A DNA stretch of 64,000 bases, taken from positions 12,351,426 through 12,415,425 of the forward strand of contig JAJEKV010000036.1 in NCBI GenBank assembly GCA_021234155.1, given 5' to 3'. The notes below the pieces were generated by a model. That model did not search any database and was not told where the DNA came from. It was given only the letters and a program-made list of their open reading frames with translations. This document shows, one piece after another, positions 43,560 through 56,201 of the stretch (positions within the stretch are counted from its first letter, which is position 1; the number at the start of each line of letters is the position of its first letter). Origin of the DNA: Isoetes taiwanensis. Its lineage: Eukaryota; Streptophyta; Lycopodiopsida; Isoetales; Isoetaceae. The translations under genes were made by a program, and so were the position numbers.

Positions 43560-45595
43560 TTAATCCTTCAGTTTTGCTGCATCTTCTTCGTTCTGGTTGA
43601 CTCCGAGATTCCTTGAGATACTGCTACTATTGTTGAGCTTCATGTCTGATCCGAGCTCGTCACCCCAAGTTGCGAAGAGTGTTCGTCGATGTGATCCCTT
43701 GAAAAAGATGCTCCTCCTTAATGTGTATGTCCGTCGTAAGGAATGCGGTGACCGCTCAACGTCCCTATATGCAGTGTGTCGTTGCAAGGTTGCCGATGTG
43801 CGGTGCCATTGATCGGTTGATCACCTGGCTGTTGCAGTCGGGCGTTCTTGAATGTCTTCGAAGCTCTGAGATCGTGGTCGGTATGCAGGCATTGTCATTC
43901 CTCCGTAGGTTGAATTTCTGAGTGCGCCCCTATTGATTGGGCTTTGCTTCCTTCCGAGGTGCCTCTCCTGTGCTTGGAAGTGTGGTCATCTCCATTGCAC
44001 CTACCCTAGCTCCTTACGGTTGCCTTTTGCGTGATTTGTACCTGCTGGCTAGGTCATCTCCTCCGATCCTTTGGGTCCTATCCATTTGAGTCTCGCACTC
44101 CTTGGGGCGGCGTAGTAAAGTCGTCCTTCCTTTGGTTTCTAGGTGTTTCTGGGTCCCGAATTCTTGTTCGAGCGGAATATTCTCCTCCTTGATCTTGCCC
44201 CTAATGCTGATATAGGCCTTCAAGTTGGCGATGTTCTTTCCTTGATATGCGTCTCCTTCCCCTCATGGTCTCCTACTTTTTGGAACCGATGAAAGTTCTC
44301 CTGCTGGTGCAAGGGAGCTGGAAGCTCGTCCTGGTCAGCCTTAGGTGCTTTGTGGTTCCCTAGCTTGGTTGCTCCTTTTGTTGACGTTGCATTACATTCG
44401 CTTGAGCTGGCCGGGCTGCAAGGTCGTGGTTGTCTTCCCTCCGGTTTCTATCGCTCTGTGTCGCCATGACTTCTCTCCTCGGAAAGATTATGCCCCTCAT
44501 TTGGGGTGATCACCACTCACCACACTTGTCACCACTCACCACACTCACTCACCACTATTGAGGTGGTATAGGAGATTGTATACCGTATATGGAGGGATAT
44601 ACGCACATGCACGCGTGCAGGATATTTGCACGTATGTATTATGGTGTGCAGGGGGATTATGATGACTGTATTATCTGAGCAGAGAGAGAGAAGAACAGAG
44701 AGACGGTGTATTGGGAGAGAGAGTATTTTTCATTGATCTAGCTATGGAGATGATGATTCTTTGTGTTGTGCATTGCCTTGATCTGATAGATTGAGCTTGG
44801 ATTGTTGGGTTTTTCATCCTTCTTGCAAGGTTAGAGTCCAGGCTCTAACACTGACCTTAGCTCGTGATGCCAACATGGCATCGATGTCTAACGTCTTCCT
44901 GCACCTGTATTTTGCTGCCTTGCATTCTTCCATTTGAAACTCATGTGCGTCGAGTTGGTGAAGGCGTCGAGGTCCTCTTTCTGATGTGACCTCGTAGACG
45001 TGGTAGCCGGGAGGTTGACATCTAGAAAATTCTTGGTGCCGTTGGTTACCAAATATTCTTCCCATTTGATGAAGATTGATGATAGGCCGGTGGTGTCCTG
45101 TTCTACTCGTTTGTCAGTTGAGGTGTTTGTCGTTGTGCTTCCCTCGCTTGGGTCTGCCTTTTCGGTCTCCTCTCCTTATCTGTCTGTACATCGGCTGGGA
45201 CCTTGATGTCTTCAAGAAGTTGCGCCTCTAGCTCTTACGTGGCTCGCCCTACATTCAAAAAGCTGCTTCGTATATTCTAGAGTCTAAGGGTCCACTTGAA
45301 GGGCTCTCCTACAACATTTTGGGCTCTATAAGCAAGCAAGATGGCTTGAGCAAAGACATTGGAGACATATCTATAATCTCCAAGTCTATGGACATTAGGA
45401 TGTGTGGTATGGCATGAAATGAGGGTTGTTTTGCAAAACCTCCATGATGTTTGAGGCATACTCTAAGGTCCTAGCAAAGTTGGTTTGGGGGAGTCCAATC
45501 TCTACACATGGAGTGACTTGGGCAGCTCTAGACTCTAGCTCCTTTCTAGGTATCCTGGCAATAGGGAGTGTCAATGTGACGGCTGTATAGGTCAA
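43560..45595 (-). pseudogene. E2 gag-like remnant, copy 3
   Basis: Same series of minus-strand frames as in copy 1, interrupted by the solo LTR at the same place. Confidence 0.4.
44499..44850. mobile_element. solo LTR, copy 3
   Basis: Same element; the first few bases are disturbed (CATTTGGGGTGATC in place of TGTTGGGGTGATC) and one extra 'cact' is present in the CACC-rich part. Confidence 0.75.
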
Positions 45596-47022
45596 ACTCT
45601 ATTAGAAGGACACAAAATTAGGTTAAGGTTTATGCCTTTGGCATGAGCGGAGGTGATGTACCAACAGTTGGACTTGGGTTGCTATGCTGAGGTCTAGATG
45701 ACTATAACAAAGGGGTGTTCTTGGGCACTTCTATGTAGGAGTAAGGCATCAGCTTTGAGCCGAGAGCAATACTTGTGAGGTACTAATGAGGTATGCTTCT
45801 ATTTACAAACAAACCACAGTTTGGGAAAAACAATTCAAGGGTTTGAGCAATTTTGGTCATTTTGAGCTGGGTTTTGACATTTCTAGCCTAATTTGAGGTC
45901 ATAAATGGATTCCAGGGTTTGAGCAATTTTGGTCATTTTGAGCTGGGGTTTGACATTTCTACCCTAATTTGAGGTCATAAATGGATTCTAGACTGTCTAA
46001 CGGTCCTATTGCAATAAATTTCAGGCGATTTGGAGCTCTGTAGCTCAAGTTATGGGGTTTAAAAAATCGGACCCCTCTACGCATGCGCGAGAGCATAGTT
46101 AGGTTGGGACCTAAGTGGCCTCTGGCGCACCCTTGGAGATGTTGGTCTATTTATGTCTAATGGATGCCAAAAACAAGTTCGAAGACGTGAATTCCTACTT
46201 ATTTTCTTCTGAATTGCAAGTTTCTTTGCTTATTTACTTCATTTGGAGCAGGTAAGTGGCTGATCAAGGGTCCAGTTGGCTGGACCCCTCTAAGCGTGCG
46301 CGAGGAGGGTGTTAGGTTGGGACCTAAGTGGCCTCTAGCGCACCCTTGGAGGTGTTGGTCTATTTATGTCTAAACTTATCCAATTTACACAATTTAACAT
46401 GCCTTTTCCACTAATTTAAGTATTCTAAGCAAGATTCTATCATTACTTTTACAATTTGAGTAAGTTTTGATCAAATTCCGAGGTCACTTTTAGGGGACCC
46501 CTCTAAGCGTGCGCGAGGAGGGTGTTAGGTCATGACCTAACTATGCCCTGGCGCACCCTTAGAGGTGTTGCTCCAAAATGTGTCTGTGTTTTAACATACA
46601 AATTTAGCTAATTCGAGCTTTTTAAATGGGATTTCATCTTTTATTTTACAATTTTGGGGCTCCTAAGGCCGAGTTCTAGGGTTCCTATGGAGTGACCCCT
46701 CTAAGCGTGCGCGAGAGACCAGTTAGGTATGGACCTAACATGCTCCTGGCGCATCCTTGGAGGTGTCGGCCAAAAAGGTGATTAAAATTTGCTAGACTTT
46801 CTTAGGTGACTTTTCTTCTATCTATTTCATCTTAAATATGTTCTCTAATTATCCTAATTCTAGATAATTACTATCTCTATTCCTGGGGGAAAAAATTTCC
46901 CACTATTCGAGGTTTGTGCTTGGGCTTTTATCTCCAAGACTGAATGTCTAGATTAGTTAGTTCCTATAGGAATACGGTCAGTGCTCGATCTTGATCTGCC
47001 AAGATCAAGGCTCTGATACCAT

Positions 47023-48592
47023 TGTGACGGCCCCAGCTCCTATACGATGCCCCGATCGTATACAAACTGGAGATCATCCCTCAAACCAGCATCTGCTCGC
47101 TGACATGAGGCCGTCCACCTAACATCGGGCTCTTGCTGGTGGCCAAGAACCCGACGGGGAAGAATGGACGTGTCATTCATCCCGTCTCCCTCGGGATCGA
47201 TCTAGCTGCGGAAGCGTAAACACACATGAGCACATGACATCAATCAACAATAACATACCCACCTCGAAGGGTGGTCCACCATATCACAGTAGCTGCAACA
47301 ACACATCAGTACATCAACATAACATGGAAAAATCCTATCCAGGCTCAGACTCTTGGGGAAAGACTAACGGCTTGGGTCTCCGGATAACAATGCGCATGTA
47401 ATTCATGGCAAATGGATTTGGTGGGCATAGGAACATGGTCGTTGGGCAGTCCACTCCATCCCCCCCCATTGCATACTTTGCAGATAGGCGGAAAAGTATT
47501 GGAGCCTGACCGTAGCCTGCCGGGTTCATAGCCAAAGGGGCTACTACTGGGTTGCATCTCCCCAGCTCCCGATGAGGCAGGAGGAGATCACTCTCCTCCA
47601 GAAGGTTCACGCCAATCACAGGCGAGCTAGAGAGCCACTGCTCGTATACGACTTGAACCCCTAGAAGATGACGCATCACCCAAGAGGTGTCGAGCCCATA
47701 CCCTGCCCGCACGCAGTGTCAGGGTATTAGGCCTAGCCCACAATGTTCCCCGGCCGTCGCTACGCACCAGAGGGATCAACTGTGATCAGACAAGCCCTTC
47801 CTTGTCAGCCGGTCTAGCTCCGCCACCCACAGCCAGGCGGGCTCTTATGCACAGGCCGCATTAATTGGGAATTAATGGGCTAAAGCTATGATCATACAAC
47901 TACTTGGGCTCTGGGTCTCTACCCCCCTTTCCAATACACAAGAGTGGTGCATAGAATGTCAAAACATCATCACAACAGAACTGAAAATAATAGAATACAT
48001 CTATTCTATTCTACCTAGTCATACATGGTTAGGTTCCTTTGTTAGTGTCTATCATTCTTAGGCTGTAGGGGTCGCCTATAGCTAAGAATGAATGCTAAAC
48101 CTACTGAAAGAGGCCTGATAACTCGGATCTACCTATCGAATCAACCGCTCACTTGCATCTTGGCCGGTTCCCACTCCCCTAAAAGCGTCCACGCTGCTGA
48201 TCTCGGGTCTGCTGATCTTGGATCGAGCTGCAACCTAGGAAATCCGACTTCTCTGCTTCCGTTCAGGCGGAAATGCGTCCTCTGCTGCTCCAATCCGAGA
48301 CTCAGGGGCTGAAAACTGAAAAGGTTTCCCTTTTAGGGTTTATGCCCCTTTATCTCCACGCATTTAGGGCTGGTCCCTTTTTGGTCAATGGGTCATTGCC
48401 ACGTGGCAAAAAGGGATTATATTCACATGTTGCTTTAACATGTGCAATATAATGGTTCACAAGGTCGTACCCTAGGGTACTACCCTTTCTGATCATTTGT
48501 GTACATTTTCGATGCGAGTCGACATGTACTAGTGGCGTGTCGATATAATATACGTATTCATACAGGTATGTTATCTTTGAACGCGTCCACCG
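47023..48592 (-). repeat. E2 5' LTR, copy 3
   Basis: TGTGACGG end at 47023 beside the primer site (47009-47021). The other end (about 48585-48592, 'gaacgcgtccaccgg') is altered relative to copies 1 and 2, together with many other changes in 48482-48600. Confidence 0.8.
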
Positions 48593-48954
48593 GCGATATC
48601 GGGCCAGCATTAACCATATGGATGTATATACATGTCAAAACTATTTAAATGCATCTATACCAAAAGGATATAGGCAGTTGATTGCGAGATACCGAACGGG
48701 ATCCCATAAGCTCGGAAGTAGAAATAGGGAGATGGGCAAGAACACCACCGTAAGCGGACTTTGTAAGATATGTAATTGGGGACGTTGAGGATGAACAACA
48801 TGTATTCCTGCAATGTTCAGAATATGGGCACATTAGGAGCAGTTTTGGTGTTCAGACAATAGATTTATATTCATTATGGTTGATGCCACCATCATGTTTA
48901 GGGCTTTTCATAAGGACGGTGGATGCACACCGATCCTTTTTACTCAAACTGTAA
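48593..48954 (+). pseudogene. LINE 3'-terminal fragment, copy 3
   Basis: Same fragment with two frame-breaking differences near 48714 and 48750-48780, both at positions where the other copies read CAG or CTG. Confidence 0.6.
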
Positions 48955-49000
48955 ACAAGATGTTCATGTGCTCCATGGCCTCTCGAGGCCCAAGTGAGCA

Positions 49001-51918
49001 TTAGATATAAATTAAATCCCCTTTCATTGGTTCTAAATCAACAATTTCTCTTATGGATATGGCTTGAATATTTATTGGCCTTAGTGCATCGGCAACCTGA
49101 TTCTCTTTTCCAGGCTTATATTCAAGCTGCAACCATTCAAAATCCTTTATAGTGTCAATGAGCTTTAATTGTCGCGTATTGATACTATCTTGTGTTTGTA
49201 TATGTTTCAAACTTTGCTCGTCAAAACGAGCCACAAACTTTGATCCCATAAGATAATGTCTCCACTTCTTTAGTGCATGAACCAAGGCAATCAATTCCTT
49301 TTCATAAGTACTATACTTTTGCTCCAATGGCTTGAGCATTCGAGTGACATAGGCTAATGGATGTCCATCTTGCATAAGTACTGCACCAATAGCATTTCCG
49401 CTGGCATCGGAACATACTGTGAAGGGCTTATGCCAGTCAGGCAGTACTAATACTGGTTCAATTGCTATCTTCTCTTTCAGAATTCGAAAAGCTTCCTCGG
49501 CTTCCGAATTCCAAACAAAGGGTGTATCCTTCTTTAAAAACATGCTAAGAGGAAGAGTTACTTTTGCAAAATCTTTCACAAATCTTCGATAATAACTGCA
49601 TAACTGCACAAAAGAACGTAGATCCTTAAGGTCTTCAGGTCTAGCCAATCAATAATAACCCTAATCTTTTCAGGATCCATTCATATCCCTTCTTTGGATA
49701 TAATATGACCCAAATATCCAACTTCTTGCATAAAAACCACGCTTTTGGACTCATTAACAAACAACCGGTTTCGCCCTCGGAAGATCAAAAACCTGTTGAA
49801 GATGTTGTTTGTGCTCCTCAATAGTTCTACTATATATAAGTATATCGTCAAAGAAGACTACAACACTTTTCCCTAATACTGGTGCTAGAACTCTCCCCAT
49901 GAGTCGACAAAATGTTGCCGGAGCATTGGTCAGTCCAAAAGGCATCACACGAAACTCATAATGACCAAAAGTTGAATGCCGTCTTATCAATGTCCTCATT
50001 CTTGATTCGAATCTGATGATATCCTGATTTTAAGACTATTTTGCTAAAGATGCAAGCACCTCGTAATTCATCAAATAGGTCGTCAGCTCTGGGCTCTGGG
50101 AACTTATCTTTAATAGTCAGCTTGTTGAGAGCTCTATACGCACATCCTATATCCCTTGTCTTTCTTTTTAATCAGAATGGTTGGTGCACCAAAAGGTGAA
50201 CAGCTTGGTCGTATTAGTTGACGGTCTAACATCTCTGTTATCTGTCTTTCAAGCTCCAATTTTTCAAAATGGCTGACTCGGTAAGGTGCTCTATTTGGAG
50301 GTTTTGCGTTTTCTTGCAATTGTATCGCATGATCTTCGGGACGATGAGGAGGTAAATCCAGAGCTTCTTCATCCTTGAAAAGATCATCAAATTGCCTAAG
50401 AAAACTGTACAATTCAGGAGGCACCTGTGGTTGTGGGTCGAATTTCTCAAATATATAAAATATGACTCTGCTTCACTTTGTATTAACTTCTTAGTTTCTA
50501 AATAGGTCAATAGGGTCCAAGCATGCAGAATCTGTGTGAAGCTTCAAAGGTTGACCTTCAACAGTTATAGTTACTATCTTTTCACGATAATTAGGCCGGG
50601 CATCAAACTATTCTCGCCATCCAATTCCCAATATCACATCCATAGATCCTAAAGGGGCCATAATCAAAACTTTGTCTTCCGAGTACTGACTTATTTGAAT
50701 AGGAGCTATCATATATTTGTTAATCGATTCTTGGGACCCTTCAAACCTTGCACAACTGTGATTTTCGTTTGCAAATCACAAATAGGTAATCCTAGTTTGT
50801 GTACACCAAGTCCTACGAAATGAAATTATGTGTTGATCCATCATCAAGTAAAACAGTCACCTTCTGGCCTTTTACTGAACCTTTTATTTTAAATAACCAT
50901 GTTTCTGGAGATCCTGTATCTGCTCCTGACAAAATTCCTTTCTTCCCCTTCCTTGGAAGTTTCTGGTCTGTCTTCCACATGGTGTGATTGAGCAACCTGC
51001 CTTTCCTTGGGCGGCGGCTCCTTAAACTGTACCTTCTTAACAGTCTTATCTGCCGGAGCTGTATTCTTTGGACAGTTAGATTGGTAATGCAGACCTCCAC
51101 AAATATAAGATCCAGTCTTTGGCCCTTTATTCTGCTCCTATTTGGCCTTCTGTCCATTATTTGAGCGTTTCCCATTTCTTCCATTAAACCTTATCCTACG
51201 CTCATCACGACCTCTTTTATTTTTCTTATCCCTTCTATTTTCAAATTTTTCACGTCTCAGTCTTTTCTGTTCTCTAGAAGGTGCTCCTTCCCATATAACT
51301 AATTCTAGAAGGTGCTCCTTCCCATATAACTAATTTACGGGTCTTGGGATTTAATTTCCGTTCTGCAACTCCTGCTTTCTTAATTGCACTACGGAATACT
51401 GTCCATGAGTTAATCTCGGGCTGCATAAATCTGCGGCCCCTGCCACCACACTTCTGCTTGTTCATCCAAATAAGTGTTCATGGCTTGCAGTTTCTCTTGT
51501 TCAGTCGCGTTAAATCTCTCAAAGAATTTTTCCCAAATTCTCAGAAAACTTATCACCTACATCGGCTTAACAGCTACTCCGCCAATAAAGTATGGCAGTC
51601 CACTTTCTCTAACCATTTAGGAGCCTTGTCCTTTTTATTGTGGGAGTCAATTTCTGTAGCCGTCAGGGGATCTGAATTGGCATTAACTGGTGGCGGATGT
51701 TCAGGTGGTGGTGGATTATCAGATGGGGGATCTCTGGGTAGTGGAGGTTGCTGGACATCACTGGGTAAAAATCCATAAAGTAGAGCGATCTGCTCTAGTT
51801 TATGCTAATAATCCTCAGGAGATGTAGACTGTGGCAGCGCTATCTGGGTAGCAATGAAATCAGCAGTTCTCAATGCTTGCTGGTACTGGTTTTCAGAAAT
51901 ATTAACGCGATGAACCAT
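49001..51918 (-). pseudogene. Ty3/gypsy E1 gag, PR, RT and RNase H, copy 3 (attached to the 5' LTR)
   Basis: The most complete E1 copy. Gag starts at the ATG at 51918 (MVHRVNISENQYQQALRTAD), passes through a Pro-rich stretch (near 51740-51660) and a capsid-like part (WEKFFERFNATEQEKL near 51520; RFMQPEINSWTVFRSAIKKA near 51420-51370), then knuckle, protease (LLDDGSTHNFI near 50820), RT (50424-49754) and RNase H (49648-49001). Integrase is missing; the ORF stops where LINE and E2 sequence begins. Multiple frameshifts and one RNase H change (ADALRP for ADALSR) mark it as non-functional or erroneous. Confidence 0.85.
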
Positions 51919-51942
51919 CGTCACAGATTCTAGGATAGGCTG

Positions 51943-51954
51943 ACTCCGATACCA
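51943..51954 (-). other. E1 primer binding site
   Basis: Minus-strand TGGTATCGGAGT, four bases from the LTR end; a one-base variant of the initiator tRNA-Met site, near the variant at 3085. Confidence 0.7.
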
Positions 51955-51958
51955 AATT

Positions 51959-52529
51959 TGATACAACTCAAAACACAACAAAGGAATCAACAGAATCTCA
52001 AGAATCACTCCAATCTTTAGGAGTTAACTTTCCACCCAACCGGCCCAGGTTTCCAAGCAAGAACTCGTTTTCTCGCTATCTCACACAATCAAAAGTTCGT
52101 AACTAAAAAGAATCAAGTCGGGCTGAATCTGGCTATAACCAGGGGCGGAGGGATTCACAGAAGGGTTCAGACGAAATTGTACTGAAGAGGAGAAGCAGCA
52201 GTGTATTTATAAAGAGGGATCAACCTTTTTCCGGAATTCCCTATTGGGCACAAATAGCTCGTAAAAAAGGTAGATACGAATAGTTAATTATGGATCGACT
52301 GAAAATAGGTTAGATTCGGCCTTCTTCAACGGCAGATCAACCCTTTTCTATAAGATCTGGAAGGCTGCATTGATTCGCGACCCGTTATCAGCCACGGGTT
52401 TATTTTTTTAGTTTAAATATCAAACTCAAGATCTATATCATAAAATATAAACTACTAGCATTCAAAAATATTAATTCCAAGCACGTTGAGCTTGAGCCGC
52501 TCCCCCAAGCCGGCATTTAAGCCGTAACA
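51959..52529 (-). repeat. E1 5' LTR
   Basis: 571 bp on the minus strand from TGTTACGGC (52529) to TTGTATCA (51959), followed by the primer site. A TATA box (CTTTATAAATACAC, 52215-52202) fits the U3/R border. No second copy of this LTR exists in the window, so the element lost its 3' end. Confidence 0.7.
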
Positions 52530-52575
52530 GATAGTAATCATAAGGGATAGGGATGGTCCGAAGGTAGCTGAATGA

Positions 52576-52833
52576 TTTGAACTTGGTGCTTTTAGTTCTG
52601 ACTATGATAAGAGGTTGCGGCAAGCCCGTAAATTAGCACTTGAATGGGGATCCAATCAGGGTAGACAGAAGAGGCCTTATGGAATGTCGAGTTTATGCTT
52701 TGTGTGTCAGAGGCCAGGTCATATGGCTGCACAATGCCCTGCTAGAGCTTTGGTTTCTCCTGTCCCCCAGCGGTTGCATCTTCCAATGGCTACGAATGCT
52801 AATTCGGCATTCTATAGGAATAATAGGCCCTAA
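52576..52833 (+). pseudogene. DIRS-like ORF1 (gag-like) C-terminus with zinc knuckle
   Basis: Open frame with YDKRLRQARKLALEWG followed by CFVCQRPGHMAAQCP, a CCHC knuckle, ending in TAA. The N-terminal part is missing: E1's LTR lies only 46 bp upstream, so the DIRS element may have been cut by that insertion. Confidence 0.65.
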
Positions 52834-53329
52834 ATTATTCGCCTAGATGTTTCTCCTGCATATTTTAATTTCTTGTGCTGGTTACAGTTGTGGAACCATA
52901 TAAATTAACTCTTCTTTTTCCTTGTTGAGTAGTTGGTGCCTTATATTTGTATTTATCTTGTCTTGTGAAGGTTTATTTCTCGTGGTGATTTATTTTCTCA
53001 TGGTTCTAAGATATTGTTTCATGTGACGATGTTGTTCTTCAGATGGAAAACCTATTCCTTCGCTCCCTACCCATTCTCTTAGTAGTCATTTGAAGTTGTA
53101 TTTCTCTTTCTGGAAGACATTTTGTAATAGTGCCATGGTGTTGGATTGGATTTGCAATGGCTACAAGCTCCCCTGGTTAGATTCCCTACCTGTGCAACCT
53201 TGGGCTAAACCAAATCATAAACTTGTGGGCCAACACGCTATTTTTGTGCAATCTACCATCTAGGATTTGATTTTAACCAGTGCTGCTATGGAAACCTTGG
53301 CATTCCTTTCATTTGCTCTCCATTAGGAG

Positions 53330-54541
53330 TAGTCCCAAAACCCGCTAGTAAACTCCGGTTAATATTAGACCTTCGGTTCGTTAACCAGTTTTTGCAGCAG
53401 AGACCTTTTAAGTAAGAGAGCATCAAGGAATTGTCTACAGTAGTAAGGAAGAACGATGTCCTGGTTACTCTTGATCTTCATTCTGATTATCACCATGTTG
53501 CTATGCACCCTTCTGCCTGGCCTTATTTGGGTTTCCAATTTCGAGGCAAATTCTATGTGTTCACAGCGCCCCCTTTTGGCCTTTCCACTGCTTGTTATGT
53601 TTTTACTAAGTTGATCTGCGAGATTGTAAAGCATTTTAGAGCAAACTGTATCCGATGCACCCCCTATATAGGTGATTTCCTTTTTGCTATTCCTAATGGG
53701 CAATTTCTTGAGATGCGTGCTTTTATTTTGCAGACTTTGCAGGTTTTGTCATTGCTCTAAAAAAATGTCAGCTTAACTTTTCCCATGAAGTAAAATTCCT
53801 AGGTTTTTTAGTCAACTCGTCTACAGGTTTACTTTCCATTGCACAACAGCATCGTCAGAAGTTCTTAGAGCTAGCCAGGTCGCTCACTTCTAGTGCTAAA
53901 GTTCAGGCTCACCATTTTGCATCTTTTTTAGGCATGATTGCATCCTTCAAGGTGATTTTTGGCCCTTTTTGCAAACTCCTTAGTTTCAACCTTTTGAACA
54001 TCTATGTCTCCATTACTAGTTGGTCCCAAGTTGTGCATCTGTGTCCCCTTGCCTTGGTTGCAATTAAGGGGTGGATTGACAGGTTTGATCTACTGAACTC
54101 CGCCTACATTTGGAAGCCAGTCTCTCCGGTGGTTTCGCTATCATATGATGCTAGTGTCTTGGGTTGGGGGGTTTGGGTACATGATATCACTTTGTACAAT
54201 GATTCTATGGGTCCTTTGATGAGTTTGAGCAAGCTTCTTCTTCCATTGCTCGTGAGCTGTCGGCTTTAGCCCGTTTTCTTGAACTCCATGTCAAGGACTT
54301 GGGTAACAAACATCTTCTTGCCTATGGGGATTCTTTGAATTCTTACTACATTTTGAGTAAAGGTGGTTCCCAAGTCCCGTCTCTCCACTGTTTGTGCCTT
54401 ATAATTTTTACCCTTTGTCTTTGTCATAGTATCATTCTCAAACCTGCATGGATCTCTCGTAGTCTCAATCAATGGGCCGATTACTTGTCTAAATTGAGGA
54501 ATTTTGATGACTACCTGAAGTGTTTCATATCATTGACCTAG
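53330..54541 (+). pseudogene. DIRS-like reverse transcriptase and RNase H
   Basis: DIRS-type RT landmarks: LRLILDLRFVN near 53360, VTLDLHSDYHHVAMHP near 53465, LGFQFRGKFYVFTAPPFGLS near 53525-53580, with the catalytic box read as YIGD (normally YLDD), so one aspartate is lost. RNase H follows: LSYDASVLGWGVW near 54140, ARELSALARFLE near 54250, GDSLNSYYILSKGGS near 54325, then QWADYLSKL near 54475. Frames change near 53755 and 54220. Confidence 0.8.
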
Positions 54542-54944
54542 CTTGGGGTCCTCATGACTAGGATCGCTTTGTTAACTGAATAACCATCTGCTTCCTAAAT
54601 TTAACTGCTAGTACCCTGTTCCGGAAGACCCTTGTCCACCTGATGCTTTTGCCTGGACTTGGCATGGTACTAATAGCTACTGTTTTCCCCCTCCTGCCTT
54701 GACATTCAAAGCCTCCTTTGCTAGAGCCTGCCGAGCCGATTGTACTTTGGTAATTTTTCATTGGGAGTCAGCTCCATGGTGGCTACACAATGATGCTGGA
54801 GAGTGGGACTCTGTTGTTGTGGATCACTTGTACTTTTCGGCTGGTGGACGAGGTCTTACGATGAGCCCATCTTCAAAGCTGCCATGTCACAAACCAACGA
54901 GTCCTATTATTGCTTTGCGGATCGTCAATATAACTAGGTGAGTT

Positions 54945-56030
54945 TTCTTGTTTTGTGCAGAGGTTTTATGTTCGGAGTTTTGGAACGCTTTGGATGGTGA
55001 TGTTGAGATACTTGAGTTAAAGGATTACTTCCAAAAGTTCTTGATGTGTTCTAGGTCTAACAACACTTTGAGGGGTTATCAGCGTGCTTGGTCATGTTTC
55101 AAGGTTTGATGCAGTGCTAAGGGTCGTGATTTTCTCCCTGCGAGTCCTCCTACAGTTTGCCTTTTCTTGACCATGCTTTTGACATCCTTTCTGAATCTAT
55201 CAATCCGTATCTGTACCACCATTGCTTCTATTGCTTTACATCATCTTCTTGCAGGGTATTTGAAGCCTACTGACCATCCTCTAGTTAGCCTTGCCCGAGA
55301 TATTGCAAAAAGGTTGTCCGCCCCATTGATCCAGAAGAAACAACCTATCCTGCCACATATGGTTCGTAAACTCTATGACAAATTTGCATATCCCTCAGCT
55401 TCCCTTCTAGACGTTATGAAATGCACATCCATTGTCCTCGCCTTTGTGGCCTTCCTGTGTAGCAAAGAACTTCTTGCCTTGTTTTGGGATGACATCTTGA
55501 ACTTGGAAACCCATGCGAGCCTCTTTATCCGTTCCTCTAAGACCGACCAAACGAGTGTGGAAGCTTGGGTCACTATTGCCCGCCTTTCTGGTTCTTATTG
55601 CCATGTCGCTCTGCTGGAGAGATTGTTACATTTGGGTGATTTTGTTCATGTGGATGGCCCTGTTCATAGCTACTTGATTAGAGGCACTCGCGTTACACAT
55701 CGAGGGTGTTTTCTGAAGAGAAAGCCCGTGTCTTACACCACCTTGAGATCCTGATTTAAGCATTGCCTTTATGCCATTGGAGAGAATGCAGAGGCCTTTG
55801 GCAGCCACTTCGCGAGAAGAGGGGGTGCAACTTCAACAACTGCTTTCAACATCCCAGACATGATTTTCAAAGCTCATGGACGTCAGCGCTCTGACACAGC
55901 CAAGGATGGCTACGTTTGCACGTCTCTTCAGCAACAATTGTTGGTTTCTCATTCTCTGGACTTGGGTCCTTCTGATCCTAGCTCCATGGAACTCCTATTG
56001 GCTTCCTCTTCCCGTTCCACTGAACCATAG
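54945..56030 (+). pseudogene. DIRS-like tyrosine recombinase
   Basis: The part before 55110 is a SAM-like core-binding domain (NNTLRGYQRAWSCFKV). The catalytic domain spans 55167-56030: the first-arginine region reads FLCSKELLALFWDDI (normally with Arg before CSELLAL, so Arg I looks lost), then HFARRGGAT near 55810 supplies the His-x-x-Arg pair, and DTAKDGYVC near 55895 the tyrosine. Stops at 55108 and 55754 break it. In DIRS elements this enzyme replaces the integrase and inserts circular DNA without target duplication. Confidence 0.8.
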
Positions 56031-56039
56031 TTTCTTTCA

Positions 56040-56201
56040 GCCTCTATTCTTCAACATTGTATTCTGGTTTTGTGCTTAGTGGAGATGCCCAGATGTGGCC
56101 TTTCTTTCAGTGGTCTCATTTTCTCTCTTTCCTCCTTACCTGGTTTTGACAATTGAATTTATCTTCGTATAATGATAAGAAGATAAATGTAATTGTCAAA
56201 A
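56040..56201 (+). repeat. DIRS/PAT-like B1 repeat with terminal hairpin
   Basis: 'ttgtattctggttttgtgct', 'tagtggagatgcccagatgt' and 'ggcctttctttcagtggtct' recur at 57010-57090. It ends with an inverted repeat (56144-56201): TTTTGACAATTGAATTTATC faces GATAAATGTAATTGTCAAAA with a 12-nt loop. Confidence 0.65.

Larger units (their letters stand above)
43202..51437. repeat. composite tandem unit, copy 3 (8.24 kb)
   Basis: Order and length as in copy 1, without the copy 2 rearrangement. At its right end, where the other copies join the next unit, E1 gag continues into unique sequence (from about 51438), so this copy retains the original E1 context. Confidence 0.9.
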
